Shown: positions 19,059 through 28,238, numbered from the stretch's first letter. The stretch: DNA of 40,321 nt from Xanthobacteraceae bacterium (GCA_030037065.1 JASHRW010000423.1:1-40321); one strand, 5' to 3'. Notes: generated by a model from the sequence alone, not told the origin. Numbers and translations: made by a program.

Positions 19059-19113
19059 GGGCGGCCTTGTGGCCGCCCGACTTGCACCGGGCGCCTATGA
19101 GGAGCACGCCTAC
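19055..19113. repeat. REP-like palindromic element, copy 2, spanning both stop codons of a convergent gene pair
   Basis: GTAGGGGCGGCCTTGTGGCCGCCCGA (19055-19080) near-identical to 12825-12851; terminal gTAGg..ccTAc carries TAG at 19056-19058 (+) and at 19112-19110 (-). Confidence 0.7.
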
Positions 19114-20009
19114 AATTCGCCTTTCACAAAAAACTCGCGTAGCTCGCGATACGTCTCCTCGGGCGCCTCTTCTGACAGATAGTGCCCGCACGGCAGCGCC
19201 TTGGCGCCGCGGATGTCGTTGGCGTAGCGCGCCCAGACTTCGCCCGGGCTCGGCCTGGTATTGCGGCCGACGCCGCCGGTTGCGCCCCATAACAGCAGCA
19301 CCGGGCAGCCGATCTTGCGGCCGGCATCGAAATCCGCCGTGTCCATTTCAAAGTCGATGCCGGCGCAGGCGCGATAATCCTCGCACATGGCGTGCACGGT
19401 CGCCGGATTGCGCATGTAGCGCTTGTATTCGGCGAGCGCGGCCGGATCGAAGAACTTCAAGCCTTGCGCGGTCTTTGCAAGCTTCTTCTCGATGAAGAAG
19501 TCCGGATCGGCGCTCATCAGATGTTCGGGAAAGTCGTAGGGCTGGATCATGAAAAACCAGTGCCACGAAAACGTCGCCCAGGCCTTGTTGGGATGATTGA
19601 AGACATGATGCTGCGGCACGATGTCGAGGATGGCGGCGCGCGCTACTCTGTCGGGATGGTCGAGGCACATGCGGTGCAGGACGCGGGCGCCGCGATCGTG
19701 CCCGGCGGCATAGAACCGCTTAAAGCCCAGCGCGTCCATCACCTCGATCTGGTCCTGCGCCATGGCGCGGAACGAGTAGTTTTCGTGGTTGTTGCCGCCC
19801 GGCGGCTTTTCCGAATCGCCGTAGCCGCGCAGATCGGTGGCGACCACGGTGAATTGCTCTGCCAGCTTCGGCGCGATCTTGAACCACGACAAATGGCTGA
19901 ACGGATTGCCATGTATAAGCAGGAGCGGCGGCCCTTTGCCGCCGTAAACCGTGACGATGCGCGCGCCGGAGGTCTTGATCTCGGTGCGCGTAAAGCCGTC
20001 GAAGAACAT
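19110..20009 (-). CDS. Alpha/beta hydrolase, haloacetate (fluoroacetate) dehalogenase-like
   Basis: LLLIHGNPFSHLSW, AGHDRGARVLHRM (D-R-x-x-R as in fluoroacetate dehalogenases), WHWFFMIQP, CEDYRACAGIDFE, CGHYLSEEAPEE. Confidence 0.8.
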   Translation of the reverse strand: MFFDGFTRTEIKTSGARIVTVYGGKGPPLLLIHGNPFSHLSWFKIAPKLAEQFTVVATDLRGYGDSEKPPGGNNHENYSFRAMAQDQIEVMDALGFKRFYAAGHDRGARVLHRMCLDHPDRVARAAILDIVPQHHVFNHPNKAWATFSWHWFFMIQPYDFPEHLMSADPDFFIEKKLAKTAQGLKFFDPAALAEYKRYMRNPATVHAMCEDYRACAGIDFEMDTADFDAGRKIGCPVLLLWGATGGVGRNTRPSPGEVWARYANDIRGAKALPCGHYLSEEAPEETYRELREFFVKGEL

Positions 20010-20023
20010 GCATCCTCCCTCTT

Positions 20024-20160
20024 GTCATTCCGGGGCGCGCGCAGCGCGAACCCGGAATCCATAATCGCGATCCGATGAAACCATGTCGAGTATCTTCAAG
20101 AACTTCGCCTCCTGGGGTTATGGATTCCGGGCCCGGCCCTTCGGGCCGCCCCGGAATGAC
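20024..20160. repeat. ~137-bp REPIN-like inverted repeat between divergent genes
   Basis: Left GTCATTCCGGGGCGCGCG..ACCCGGAATCCATAA; right TTATGGATTCCGGGCCCGGCCCTTCGGGCCGCCCCGGAATGAC; ends are perfect complements over GTCATTCCGGGGC/GCCCCGGAATGAC. Confidence 0.85.
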
Positions 20161-20215
20161 GGGCGAGAGAACCCGCGCTAAGGTCGCACTCTATAAACCC
20201 TGGAGATGCCCTCCC

Positions 20216-20827
20216 ATGCCGATGCCCGCCGATATCGACCAGCAATCCGGGTGCCGCCTGCCGTTATTGAAACGCGAGCAACTGGACGAAGCCGGCAAGC
20301 GCGCCTTCGATCGCGCCTCCACCCCCGGCAAGACGATCGTCGGTCTGCGCGGACCCTCCGGCATCCATCTTTACAGCACCGCGACGGTCGACGCGCACAA
20401 TGTCGCGAACCAACACCTGCGCTTCAAATGCTTCGATCCGAAAACGCGCGAAATCGCCATCCTCACGGTGGCGCGCGAGATGGACAGCCGCTTCGAATGG
20501 GCCGCGCACGAACCGGAAGCTTTGAAAGAGGGCGTCTCGCAGCAAATCATCGACATCATCAAGTACCGCAAATCTACGCAAGGCCTCGACGAAACTAACG
20601 CGGCCATCATCGAATTCGGCCGGCAGATTTTCCGCGACCATAACGTCACGCAAGAGGCCTACGCGCGAATGAAAGCGTTGTTTGCTCCCAACAAACTGGT
20701 CGAACTCGTCATGCTCATGGGCAATTACGCAGCAACCGCGGCTTTGCTGTGCGCTTTCGACATGCAGGTGCCTGAGGGAAAGCCGCTGCTGCCGGTAGAG
20801 GGATGGCTGAAGGCGGATGACAGATAA
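20216..20827 (+). CDS. Carboxymuconolactone decarboxylase (AhpD-like) family protein
   Basis: LTVAREMDSRFEWAAHEPEALKEGVSQQIIDIIK..LVELVMLMGNYAATAALLCAF; start corrected from 20075. Confidence 0.85.
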   Translation: MPMPADIDQQSGCRLPLLKREQLDEAGKRAFDRASTPGKTIVGLRGPSGIHLYSTATVDAHNVANQHLRFKCFDPKTREIAILTVAREMDSRFEWAAHEPEALKEGVSQQIIDIIKYRKSTQGLDETNAAIIEFGRQIFRDHNVTQEAYARMKALFAPNKLVELVMLMGNYAATAALLCAFDMQVPEGKPLLPVEGWLKADDR

Positions 20828-20888
20828 CAGATAACGAAGAGGTCGGGCCTAATCTTCCGTCCGCCGTCATCTGTCGTCTGTCGTCCGC
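20813..20888. repeat. Inverted repeat built from ~7-bp units, spanning the 3' ends of two convergent genes
   Basis: Left GCGGATGACAGATAACAGATAACG (20813-20836); right CGTCATCTGTCGTCTGTCGTCCGC (20865-20888): 20 of 24 Watson-Crick pairs plus 2 G.U wobbles. Confidence 0.8.
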
Positions 20889-22399
20889 TTGGCGAAGCCA
20901 AGCTCCCCCCACCGCTTCTGCACCGCGTCGATGTCCTTCTGCTCCGGCCAGACTTTGGGCGGGAAGCGCGCGCCGCCGAGATCGGGGTCGGGGTCGTAGT
21001 CGAGATTGACGGTGGCGTCGATCAGGACGCGGTGCCACTTGCCGGTGCCGAATTGCGCGACGTTGCGGTCGCGCCGCCGCGTCGACGGATCGAGACCGGC
21101 GCCGAAGGTCGACGGCATGATGACGATGTCATCCTCGCCGGCATTGACGCGGAACGCGATCGCCCAATCCACCGCGGCGTAATCGTGGATGTCGATGTCG
21201 TCGTCGACCACGGTGACGTGCTTGTAGCGCACGTGCGCGGCCGACGAGCCCCACAGCGCGTTGGCGACCTGCTTGGCCTGGCCGCGATAGCTCTGCTTGA
21301 TCTGTACCAAAGTGTTGATGCCGGTCTGTACCGGCGGACACCACACGTCGGTGACGCCGGGCACGCCGGCGCGGTCGAGCACGTTCCAGGCGGTGGCGGC
21401 GCGCATGATCGACGAGCAGGTGCCGTTCTCGGAATAGCTTCCCGGCAGCGAGCCCTCGATGGTGCCGCGCAGAATCGGATCGGTGCGGTGGGTGATGGCG
21501 GTGACGCGAATGGTCGGCTTCGGCGAGGCGTCGCCGGCCACGTAGCCGGTAAATTCGGCGAACGGGCCTTCCATCGTGTAGGTCTTGGGATCGAGCTGCA
21601 GATAGCCCTCGATGACGATCTCGGCGCCCGCCGGCACGTGCAGATCGACGGTCTCGCATTTGACCAGTTCGACCGGCGCGCCGCGGATAGCGCCAATGAC
21701 GTCGTATTCGCAGATGCCCTTGGGCACCGGCGAGCCGGCGACGAACGGCAGCGACGGCTCCCAGCCGATCGCCACCGCGATCGGCATTTCGTTGTGGCCC
21801 TTGTCCTGCCAGGCGGTGACGTGGTGGCCGATGTGCTGCGCGCGCCACATCAGAATCGGAATCTTGTTCTTACCCGCCACCATGCCGCGATAAACGCCGA
21901 CATTCATCACGCCGGTGTCGGGATCCTTGGTCACAACGCCGCCGTAGGTGAGAACGTAGCGGCCGCCGTCGATCCGATTCCACTGCGGCACCGGAAATTC
22001 GCTGAGATCGATGTCCTTGCCGGTGACGACGTTCTCCTTGACCGGGCCGCTCTTGACGATTTTCGGCGCGATGCCTTCGGTCAGGATGGTGCGGCCGAGC
22101 TTGACCAGTTCGCGCGGATGCGTGTCGGTCGGCAGGCCCAGCATCATGGCGACCCGCCGCGCGCTGGACAGGCCGCCGGTGAAAACCTGATGGCAGCGGC
22201 TGTTCTTGCCGTAATCGCGGATGTTGTTGAACAGCAGCGCCGGTCCGGTGCCCGGCCCTTGCGCCAGCCGCGCGATGGTACCGAGTTCGACGTTCCAATC
22301 GACCTCGGCCTCGATTCTGTGCAGTTCGCCGGCGGCGTCGAGCGCCTTGATCCAGCCGCGCATATCGCCGAACTGTGTCGATTTTCTTTTTGCCACCAT
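20867..22399 (-). CDS. UbiD family decarboxylase
   Basis: Full-length UbiD-like protein (NNIRDYGKNSRCHQVFTGGLSSARRVAMMLG, EFPVPQWNRIDGGRYVLTYGGVVTKDPDTGVMNVGVYRGMV, EGPFAEFTGYV, HVTVVDDDIDIHD). Confidence 0.92.
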   Translation of the reverse strand: MVAKRKSTQFGDMRGWIKALDAAGELHRIEAEVDWNVELGTIARLAQGPGTGPALLFNNIRDYGKNSRCHQVFTGGLSSARRVAMMLGLPTDTHPRELVKLGRTILTEGIAPKIVKSGPVKENVVTGKDIDLSEFPVPQWNRIDGGRYVLTYGGVVTKDPDTGVMNVGVYRGMVAGKNKIPILMWRAQHIGHHVTAWQDKGHNEMPIAVAIGWEPSLPFVAGSPVPKGICEYDVIGAIRGAPVELVKCETVDLHVPAGAEIVIEGYLQLDPKTYTMEGPFAEFTGYVAGDASPKPTIRVTAITHRTDPILRGTIEGSLPGSYSENGTCSSIMRAATAWNVLDRAGVPGVTDVWCPPVQTGINTLVQIKQSYRGQAKQVANALWGSSAAHVRYKHVTVVDDDIDIHDYAAVDWAIAFRVNAGEDDIVIMPSTFGAGLDPSTRRRDRNVAQFGTGKWHRVLIDATVNLDYDPDPDLGGARFPPKVWPEQKDIDAVQKRWGELGFAKRTTDDR

Positions 22400-22799
22400 T
22401 GATCGTTCCAGATTCGATAAAGAGCGCTTTGTGCGCTGGCGGCGCCTGCGGTGTCAACGATTTGTCCCTCGGCGGTGCCGCCGCGCGCCCGCTCTGGTCC
22501 AGCCGCGCGGAATATTGCGCGGACGGAAGCGTTCCGCCGGATCGTCGAATGCGCCCGGCATGATCGACCGCGCAGCCCGTTCGCGCGCCGCCATATTGCG
22601 CGGCGTCGCCTGCAGAGGCTGCTCGCGGCTAACGAATTGGTCGTGATGCGCTGAAGTCGCGCTTTTCTTGCTGACTCGTGAACAGCCGACGCGATCCTGA
22701 TCGCTTCAATCCGGAACTGTTGGTTAAGCATCCTTTCAAATGTCCGATGTATCCAGGTTGCGAGGGCGCCCTCCAATCCAGCCGTCCGCAGGTTGAGAC

Positions 22800-25610
22800 A
22801 TGGCAAATATGCAGATTGGCAAACCGAAAGCCGAACTGCCGCTGTTTCTGTCCACCATCAGTGCCGAGCACCGCGACCGTCGCATCGCGCTGATCGCCGT
22901 CGTCATCTCGGTTGCGATATTTGCCGCCATCGCGCCGTTCGCGCGCCTGCCGCTGCCGCGGGTGTGGGGCTTCCTGCCGGCCTACGAATCGGCGCTGACG
23001 ATCTGCGACCTGATCACCGCGGCGTTCTTATTCGCGCAGCTTTCGATCCTGCGGGTGCGCGGCCTGCTTGTGCTGGCGGCGGGTTATCTGTTCACCGCGC
23101 TCATTGCCGTTGCGCACATGCTGACCTTTCCCGGCCTGTTTTCAGCAGCCGGCTTGCTCGGCGCCGGTCCGCAGAGCACGGCCTGGCTGTACATGTTCTG
23201 GCACGGCTTCTTTCCCATAGCCGTCATCGTCTACGCACGGACCAAGGACGACGGCCTGGCGGCGGCGCGTTCGGTATCGGCCCGCTCTCTCGTAGCGTTC
23301 AGCATTCTGGCGGTCATTGCCTTGGTGGCGATGCTGACGCTGATGGCGACGGCCGGACAATCGCTCTTACCCGGCATCATGCGCGGCGACGGTTATACGC
23401 CGGTAATGATTTTCGTCGTCTCCACGGTGTGGGCGTTGAGCGCCGGCGCCTTGGTCGCCTTATGGCTGCGCCGCCCGCACAGCGTGCTCGATTTGTGGCT
23501 CATGGTCGTGATGTGCGCCTGGCTGTGCGATATCGCGCTCAGCGCCGTGTTCAATGGCGGACGCTTCGATCTCGGTTTTTATGCCGGCCGCATCTACGGG
23601 CTGCTTGCGGCTACGTTCGTCCTGCTGGTGCTGCTGGTCGAAACCGGCGTGCTGTATGCACAATTGGCCCGTTGGTTCGCCGTCGAGCGGCAGGGTCACC
23701 TGCGCGAGATGGAGGAGCGCCGCCTCCTGTTCGAGACCTCGCTCGACCTCATTCTGGCGACGGACCGCCAAGGCAAGTTTGTCCGCGTCAGCCCGAGCTC
23801 ACATGCGGTGCTCGGCTATCATCCCGACGAGATGACGGGCCACAGCGCTGTGGACTTCATTTACGCAGCCGATCTCGAGCCGACGCGCAACGAGATGCGG
23901 CTAGCGCGCCGCGGCAAGGAACTGCGCAATTTCGAGACGCGCTACGTCCACAAGGACGGCCACGTCGTGTCGCTGGCATGGTCGGGCGTGTGGTCGGAAG
24001 CGGCGCAGCGTCACTTTTTCATCGGTCGCGACATGACCGAGCACAATCGCTTGGTGGCAACCGAGCGGCAGGTGAAGGAAATGCTCACCGCCGTCATCGA
24101 CGCTTCGCCGGTCGCCATCATCTGCATCGCGCCGGACCGCACCGTCACGATGTGGAGCCGTGCTGCCGAGCGCATCTTCGGCTATTCGGCGGCGGAAGCC
24201 GTCGGCAAGCCGTACAACCTGGTGCCAAAGGGGCACGCGGCGGAGTTCGATCGCCTGTTTCAAACAGCCATGTCGGGCAAGACGATCCGCGACATTCGCG
24301 TGCAACGGCTTCGCAAGGACGGCGCGTTGATCGATATCAGCCTTTCCGCCGCGGCAATGTACGGCCCCGAAGGCATAAGGGGCGTCGCCTATGCCCTGTC
24401 GGACATCACCGAGAGCACCAAGATCGAGCAGCAACTGCGTCACGCGCAGAAGATGGACGCGATCGGCCAGCTCACCGGCGGGGTCGCGCACGACTTCAAC
24501 AATCTCCTGACCGTCATTACCAGCACGATCGATATTATGGCCGACGGTGTCGCCGACAAGCCGGAATTGGCGGCGATCGCCAAGCTCATCGGCGAGGCTG
24601 CCGCACGCGGCGCGGAGTTGACGAGCCAGTTGCTTTCGTTCGCCCGCAAACAGGCCTTGCAGCCGCGCGAAGTGGATGTGAACGGCTTGGTGCTCGCGTC
24701 GGCCAAGCTGCTGAGGCCGACGCTCGGCGAAAATATCGAGGTCGACACCAAGCTGGATGATGCGACTTGGCCAGCGATGATCGATCCGGGCCAGCTCACA
24801 ACGGCAATTCTTAACCTTGCGGTGAACGCCCGTGACGCGATGCCACATGGCGGCAAACTGACGTTGGAAACGTCCAACATCGTTCTCGACGAGGATTATG
24901 CCGCCGCCAATCGCGAAGTTACGCCCGGTCCCTACGTTATGGTCGTGGTGAGCGACACCGGCAGCGGTATTCCGGTCGAGCTTCAGGACAAGGTCTTTGA
25001 GCCGTTCTTTTCCACCAAAGAGGTGGGTAAGGGCACTGGCCTTGGGCTCAGCATGGTGTACGGCTTCATCAAGCAGTCCGGCGGTCATGTGAAGATCTAT
25101 AGCGAATCCGGCATCGGAACCGCTGTCCGGCTTTATCTTCCGCAGGCCAGCGCGCTTTCCGACGGACAGAGAGACGCAGCGACGGATCTTGCCATCAGCG
25201 GCGGTAACGAAACGATTCTGCTGGTCGAGGACGATCCGCTGGTCCGCAGCTCCGTCACCGCGCAGCTTGAGAACCTCGGATACGAGGTGATATCCGCCGC
25301 TGCCGCCGCCGAGGCGCTTAGATTTGTCGACGACGGGGCTGAATTCGATTTGCTGTTTACCGACGTGATCATGCCGGGTCCGATGGATGGGCCGCAATTA
25401 GCGCGCGAGATGGCCGAACGCCGACCGGGAACCAGGGTGCTGTTCACGTCGGGCTATACCGAGTCCGCCATGGTTCACCACGGCCGCCTCGATCCAGGCT
25501 TACTCCTGTTGCAAAAGCCGCACCGCAGAGCGGACCTCGCACGCATGCTGCGCCTCGCGCTCGGCGACGCGCCGGAACCGCAACGGCGCGTCCGCGCCGC
25601 GGCCAATTGA
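22800..25610 (+). CDS. Hybrid sensor histidine kinase: MASE4-like membrane domain, PAS-PAS, HisKA, HATPase_c, REC
   Basis: N-terminal TM block; PAS (FETSLDLILATDRQGKFVRVSPSSHAVLGY; TERQVKEMLTAVIDASPVAIICIAPDRTVTMWS); GGVAHDFNNLLTVI; GTGLGLSMVYGFIKQSGG; REC ETILLVEDDPLVRSS..FTDVIMPG. Confidence 0.92.
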   Translation: MANMQIGKPKAELPLFLSTISAEHRDRRIALIAVVISVAIFAAIAPFARLPLPRVWGFLPAYESALTICDLITAAFLFAQLSILRVRGLLVLAAGYLFTALIAVAHMLTFPGLFSAAGLLGAGPQSTAWLYMFWHGFFPIAVIVYARTKDDGLAAARSVSARSLVAFSILAVIALVAMLTLMATAGQSLLPGIMRGDGYTPVMIFVVSTVWALSAGALVALWLRRPHSVLDLWLMVVMCAWLCDIALSAVFNGGRFDLGFYAGRIYGLLAATFVLLVLLVETGVLYAQLARWFAVERQGHLREMEERRLLFETSLDLILATDRQGKFVRVSPSSHAVLGYHPDEMTGHSAVDFIYAADLEPTRNEMRLARRGKELRNFETRYVHKDGHVVSLAWSGVWSEAAQRHFFIGRDMTEHNRLVATERQVKEMLTAVIDASPVAIICIAPDRTVTMWSRAAERIFGYSAAEAVGKPYNLVPKGHAAEFDRLFQTAMSGKTIRDIRVQRLRKDGALIDISLSAAAMYGPEGIRGVAYALSDITESTKIEQQLRHAQKMDAIGQLTGGVAHDFNNLLTVITSTIDIMADGVADKPELAAIAKLIGEAAARGAELTSQLLSFARKQALQPREVDVNGLVLASAKLLRPTLGENIEVDTKLDDATWPAMIDPGQLTTAILNLAVNARDAMPHGGKLTLETSNIVLDEDYAAANREVTPGPYVMVVVSDTGSGIPVELQDKVFEPFFSTKEVGKGTGLGLSMVYGFIKQSGGHVKIYSESGIGTAVRLYLPQASALSDGQRDAATDLAISGGNETILLVEDDPLVRSSVTAQLENLGYEVISAAAAAEALRFVDDGAEFDLLFTDVIMPGPMDGPQLAREMAERRPGTRVLFTSGYTESAMVHHGRLDPGLLLLQKPHRRADLARMLRLALGDAPEPQRRVRAAAN

Positions 25611-25705
25611 TTCGTTTGTTAGCAAGACCCGTAAGCGAATCTTCATGAACCGGACGTAAAAGGCTCACGCTCTGATTGCGGGGGTGCACATCGGCGGAGA
25701 TCGGG

Positions 25706-26140
25706 ATGCGCCGCGTCCTCATCATCGATGACCAGTCGCACGTTCGCACCGCTGTCTGCCTGGCGCTGCGGGCGAAAGGCTTCGACGTGGAGACCGCGGA
25801 CAACGGTCATTCGGGCCTGCGTGCATTCAAAGCTTCGTCCTTCGATCTGGCGATCGTCGACATCTTCATGCCGGAGATGGACGGCGTGAAGTTGATCAAG
25901 GCGCTGCGCGAACGAAATCCGAACCTTCCGGTGATCGCGGTCTCGGGCGTACATCTGGGCGGCTCCGACCGGACGGCGCTCGACCTGTTTCCGCTCGCCG
26001 CCGAGCTGTCCAATGTCGTGTGTTTGCAAAAGCCGTTCGGGCCGGCCGAGCTTCTGCAGGCCATCGCCAAGGCCATGGCGGTTGGAGTTTCGAGAAGCGC
26101 AACGTCCATGGCCGTGAGAGAAGGCGTTCATCCGCAATAG
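25706..26140 (+). CDS. Stand-alone response regulator (REC only)
   Basis: MRRVLIIDDQSHVRTAV..LAIVDIFMPEMDGVKLIKAL..VSGV..LQKPF. Start at ATG 25706. Confidence 0.88.
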   Translation: MRRVLIIDDQSHVRTAVCLALRAKGFDVETADNGHSGLRAFKASSFDLAIVDIFMPEMDGVKLIKALRERNPNLPVIAVSGVHLGGSDRTALDLFPLAAELSNVVCLQKPFGPAELLQAIAKAMAVGVSRSATSMAVREGVHPQ

Positions 26141-26184
26141 GAGCCGAATCGCCAACCGATAATCTCTAGCGTGAGTGTTTGGAT

Positions 26185-26571
26185 ATGGCTCGTATCTTGA
26201 TCATCGACGACGACAAGAGCGTGCGCGAAGCAACGAAAATCCTGCTCGCCGCCAACGGCTACGATGTCATTACCGCAGATAGCGGCCGGTCGGGGATCGA
26301 CCTGATCGGGAAAAATGCCGTCAGTCTCGTCCTCCTCGATGTGTTCATGCCGGGCATGGACGGCCTCGCCACGGCGCAGGCGATCCATCGCGAGCAGCCG
26401 AACCTGCCCATCATTGCCGTCTCGGGTTTCATGTTCGGCGGCCAATGTCCGACCATGCCGGGTTTCGATGCCATGGCGGCGGAGGCCGGAGCGATATCCA
26501 CGCTCTACAAGCCATTCAAACCGCACGACCTCATCGAGGCCATTGAAAAGGCGCTGCGCGTTACGGTTTAG
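26185..26571 (+). CDS. Stand-alone response regulator (REC only)
   Basis: MARILIIDDDKSVREATKILL..LVLLDVFMPGMDG..VSGF..LYKPFKPHDLIEAIEKAL. Start at ATG 26185. Confidence 0.88.
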   Translation: MARILIIDDDKSVREATKILLAANGYDVITADSGRSGIDLIGKNAVSLVLLDVFMPGMDGLATAQAIHREQPNLPIIAVSGFMFGGQCPTMPGFDAMAAEAGAISTLYKPFKPHDLIEAIEKALRVTV

Positions 26572-26827
26572 ACCGGACTTCTGCACCGGTAGTGGCATAC
26601 CTGCCAGCGCAGCCCGTTACCTCGCTTGTGGCACCCTCCGACGTTTGTGGGGCCAAATCGCCTGAACTGCGGCCATCAGACACATTTTCTGCCGTCGGAG
26701 ATATGAGGCTATGTGCCCAATGTTGGAAAGCCGACTCGGGAACTTACGCAGCGACAAGTTATTGATAATGTACGTCTGCCGATAGATGGGACGGTAGCGC
26801 GAACGCAAGGGCACGGAGGCGATGCTG

Positions 26828-27229
26828 ATGCCACTTTATACGTTTGAATTGAGAGGGATCGGCGGCTCTTTCGGACAACACGGGTGTGCATCTGCCCGAT
26901 CGTGGTCGCGCTTTGGCCTACGCCCGGGAGGTTGCTCGCGAGTTGATGAACGGTAGGGAAGATCAGATTCGTTGCTGGCGGCTCGACGTCTACGAAAATC
27001 GCAGTGAGCGGGTGTTCGAGCTGCCGTTCGCGGCGCGCTCGACCATACGGTGGATCACCTTGATCCGGAGTTCAGGAGCACGGTTGAAATCGTGTGCAAC
27101 TGGCGCCGGTCGAGTCGGGAAGCGGTACAGGCGGCGCGGGTCACGATGCGTGAATCGCGTGCATTGCTGGCGCGGGCTCGCGGCAAGCCATACGTTGCCG
27201 CTATCGCAGGAGAACAAATTATCAGGTGA
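26828..27229 (+). pseudogene. DUF6894-like protein disrupted by two frameshifts
   Basis: Frame shifts 2 to 0 to 2: MPLYTFELRG / SDNTGVHLPDRGRALAYAREVARELMNGREDQIRCWRLDVYENRSERVFELPFAA / ALDHTVDHLDPEFRSTVEIVCNWRRSS..GEQIIR*. Confidence 0.65.
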
Positions 27230-27365
27230 GACACGGATGGCGGGAGCCGTTTCCAGATTGGAGCCACGGATAAAAACGGGGCAAGCTCGGAATCCAATTC
27301 TGCACCGAGTACTTACCCCTCGGGAGCGAGGTCGAGCGATTGGGCGCGGGAGGGAGTTCAAGTCA

Positions 27366-28121
27366 ATGTCTACGACGTTAACGTCGAGAAACCTCTTTCT
27401 TTCCGGGTTGAGCGCTGAGGATTTCTCTCTTTTGCGCGGTCACTTGGCGCCGATAGAATTACGCGCCGGCGATGTCCTGCAGCGGTGCGGAGACAGGATT
27501 AATGAAGTTGTCTTTCCCCATTCGGGGGTCGCTGCGATAAAAGCTTCGCTGCGCCAGGGAGCCGGCGCGGGAATTGCTTTGATCGGCCGCGACGGATTTG
27601 TCGGCGGATTTGCCGCCGATGCATCGGCGCCGGCAACGTGCGACTGTGAGATCCTAATCGCCGGCAAAGCATCCAGGATTGCCGCACGCGAGTTTCGCAA
27701 TGCGCTGGACTGCAGCCCTACTCTTCGTCACTGGGCCTCGCTGTTCGACAACGCGCTGATGGCGCAGGCGCAGCAAACAGCGGTTTGCAACGCCACTCAT
27801 TCGGTCGAGGCGCGAATGTGCCGTTGGCTGCTCGAGATGCAGGATCGGAACGAGGGCGCAAGGATTCCTCTCACACAGGGCATAGTGGCGGACTTGCTCG
27901 GCGTGCGCCGCACCACCATTACCTTGGTCGCCGGTCATCTCGAGGCGGCAGGCGCGATCAACTGCCACCGGGGCTTCATGGAGGTCGTCGATCGGGTTGC
28001 GCTCGAGAAATGCTGCTGCGAATGCCACACGCAGCTCAAGAGCAATGCGATACGCATTGCTCCATTGCGCGACCAGACCTTGATCGTACGCGCGGCGCTC
28101 CCTCTGAGCTCATCATGCTGA
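27366..28121 (+). CDS. Crp/Fnr family transcriptional regulator
   Basis: cNMP-binding-like domain (FLSGLSAEDFSLLRGHLAPIELRAGDVLQRCGDRINEVVFPHSGV) and HTH (LTQGIVADLLGVRRTTITLVAGHLEAAGAI). Start corrected from 26886 to ATG 27366. Confidence 0.88.
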   Translation: MSTTLTSRNLFLSGLSAEDFSLLRGHLAPIELRAGDVLQRCGDRINEVVFPHSGVAAIKASLRQGAGAGIALIGRDGFVGGFAADASAPATCDCEILIAGKASRIAAREFRNALDCSPTLRHWASLFDNALMAQAQQTAVCNATHSVEARMCRWLLEMQDRNEGARIPLTQGIVADLLGVRRTTITLVAGHLEAAGAINCHRGFMEVVDRVALEKCCCECHTQLKSNAIRIAPLRDQTLIVRAALPLSSSC

Positions 28122-28238
28122 ATTTGGCGGCGATATTGCAATTGGATTTGTTCGTCGGTCGGCGTCGGACGGCGCCATGCAGATGCGGTCTGACAATGAG
28201 CGCGCACTGCGTGTCGTGCAGGACGATCTAAAGAGCTG

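Noticed and set aside
21032-22402. 456-aa plus-strand ORF antisense to ubiD
   Set aside because: Shadow ORF; the minus strand encodes a full UbiD protein with conserved motifs.
23901-25397. 498-aa minus-strand ORF antisense to the hybrid kinase
   Set aside because: Typical long antisense frame in high-GC DNA; low-complexity Arg/Asp/Gly composition and the plus strand is clearly coding.
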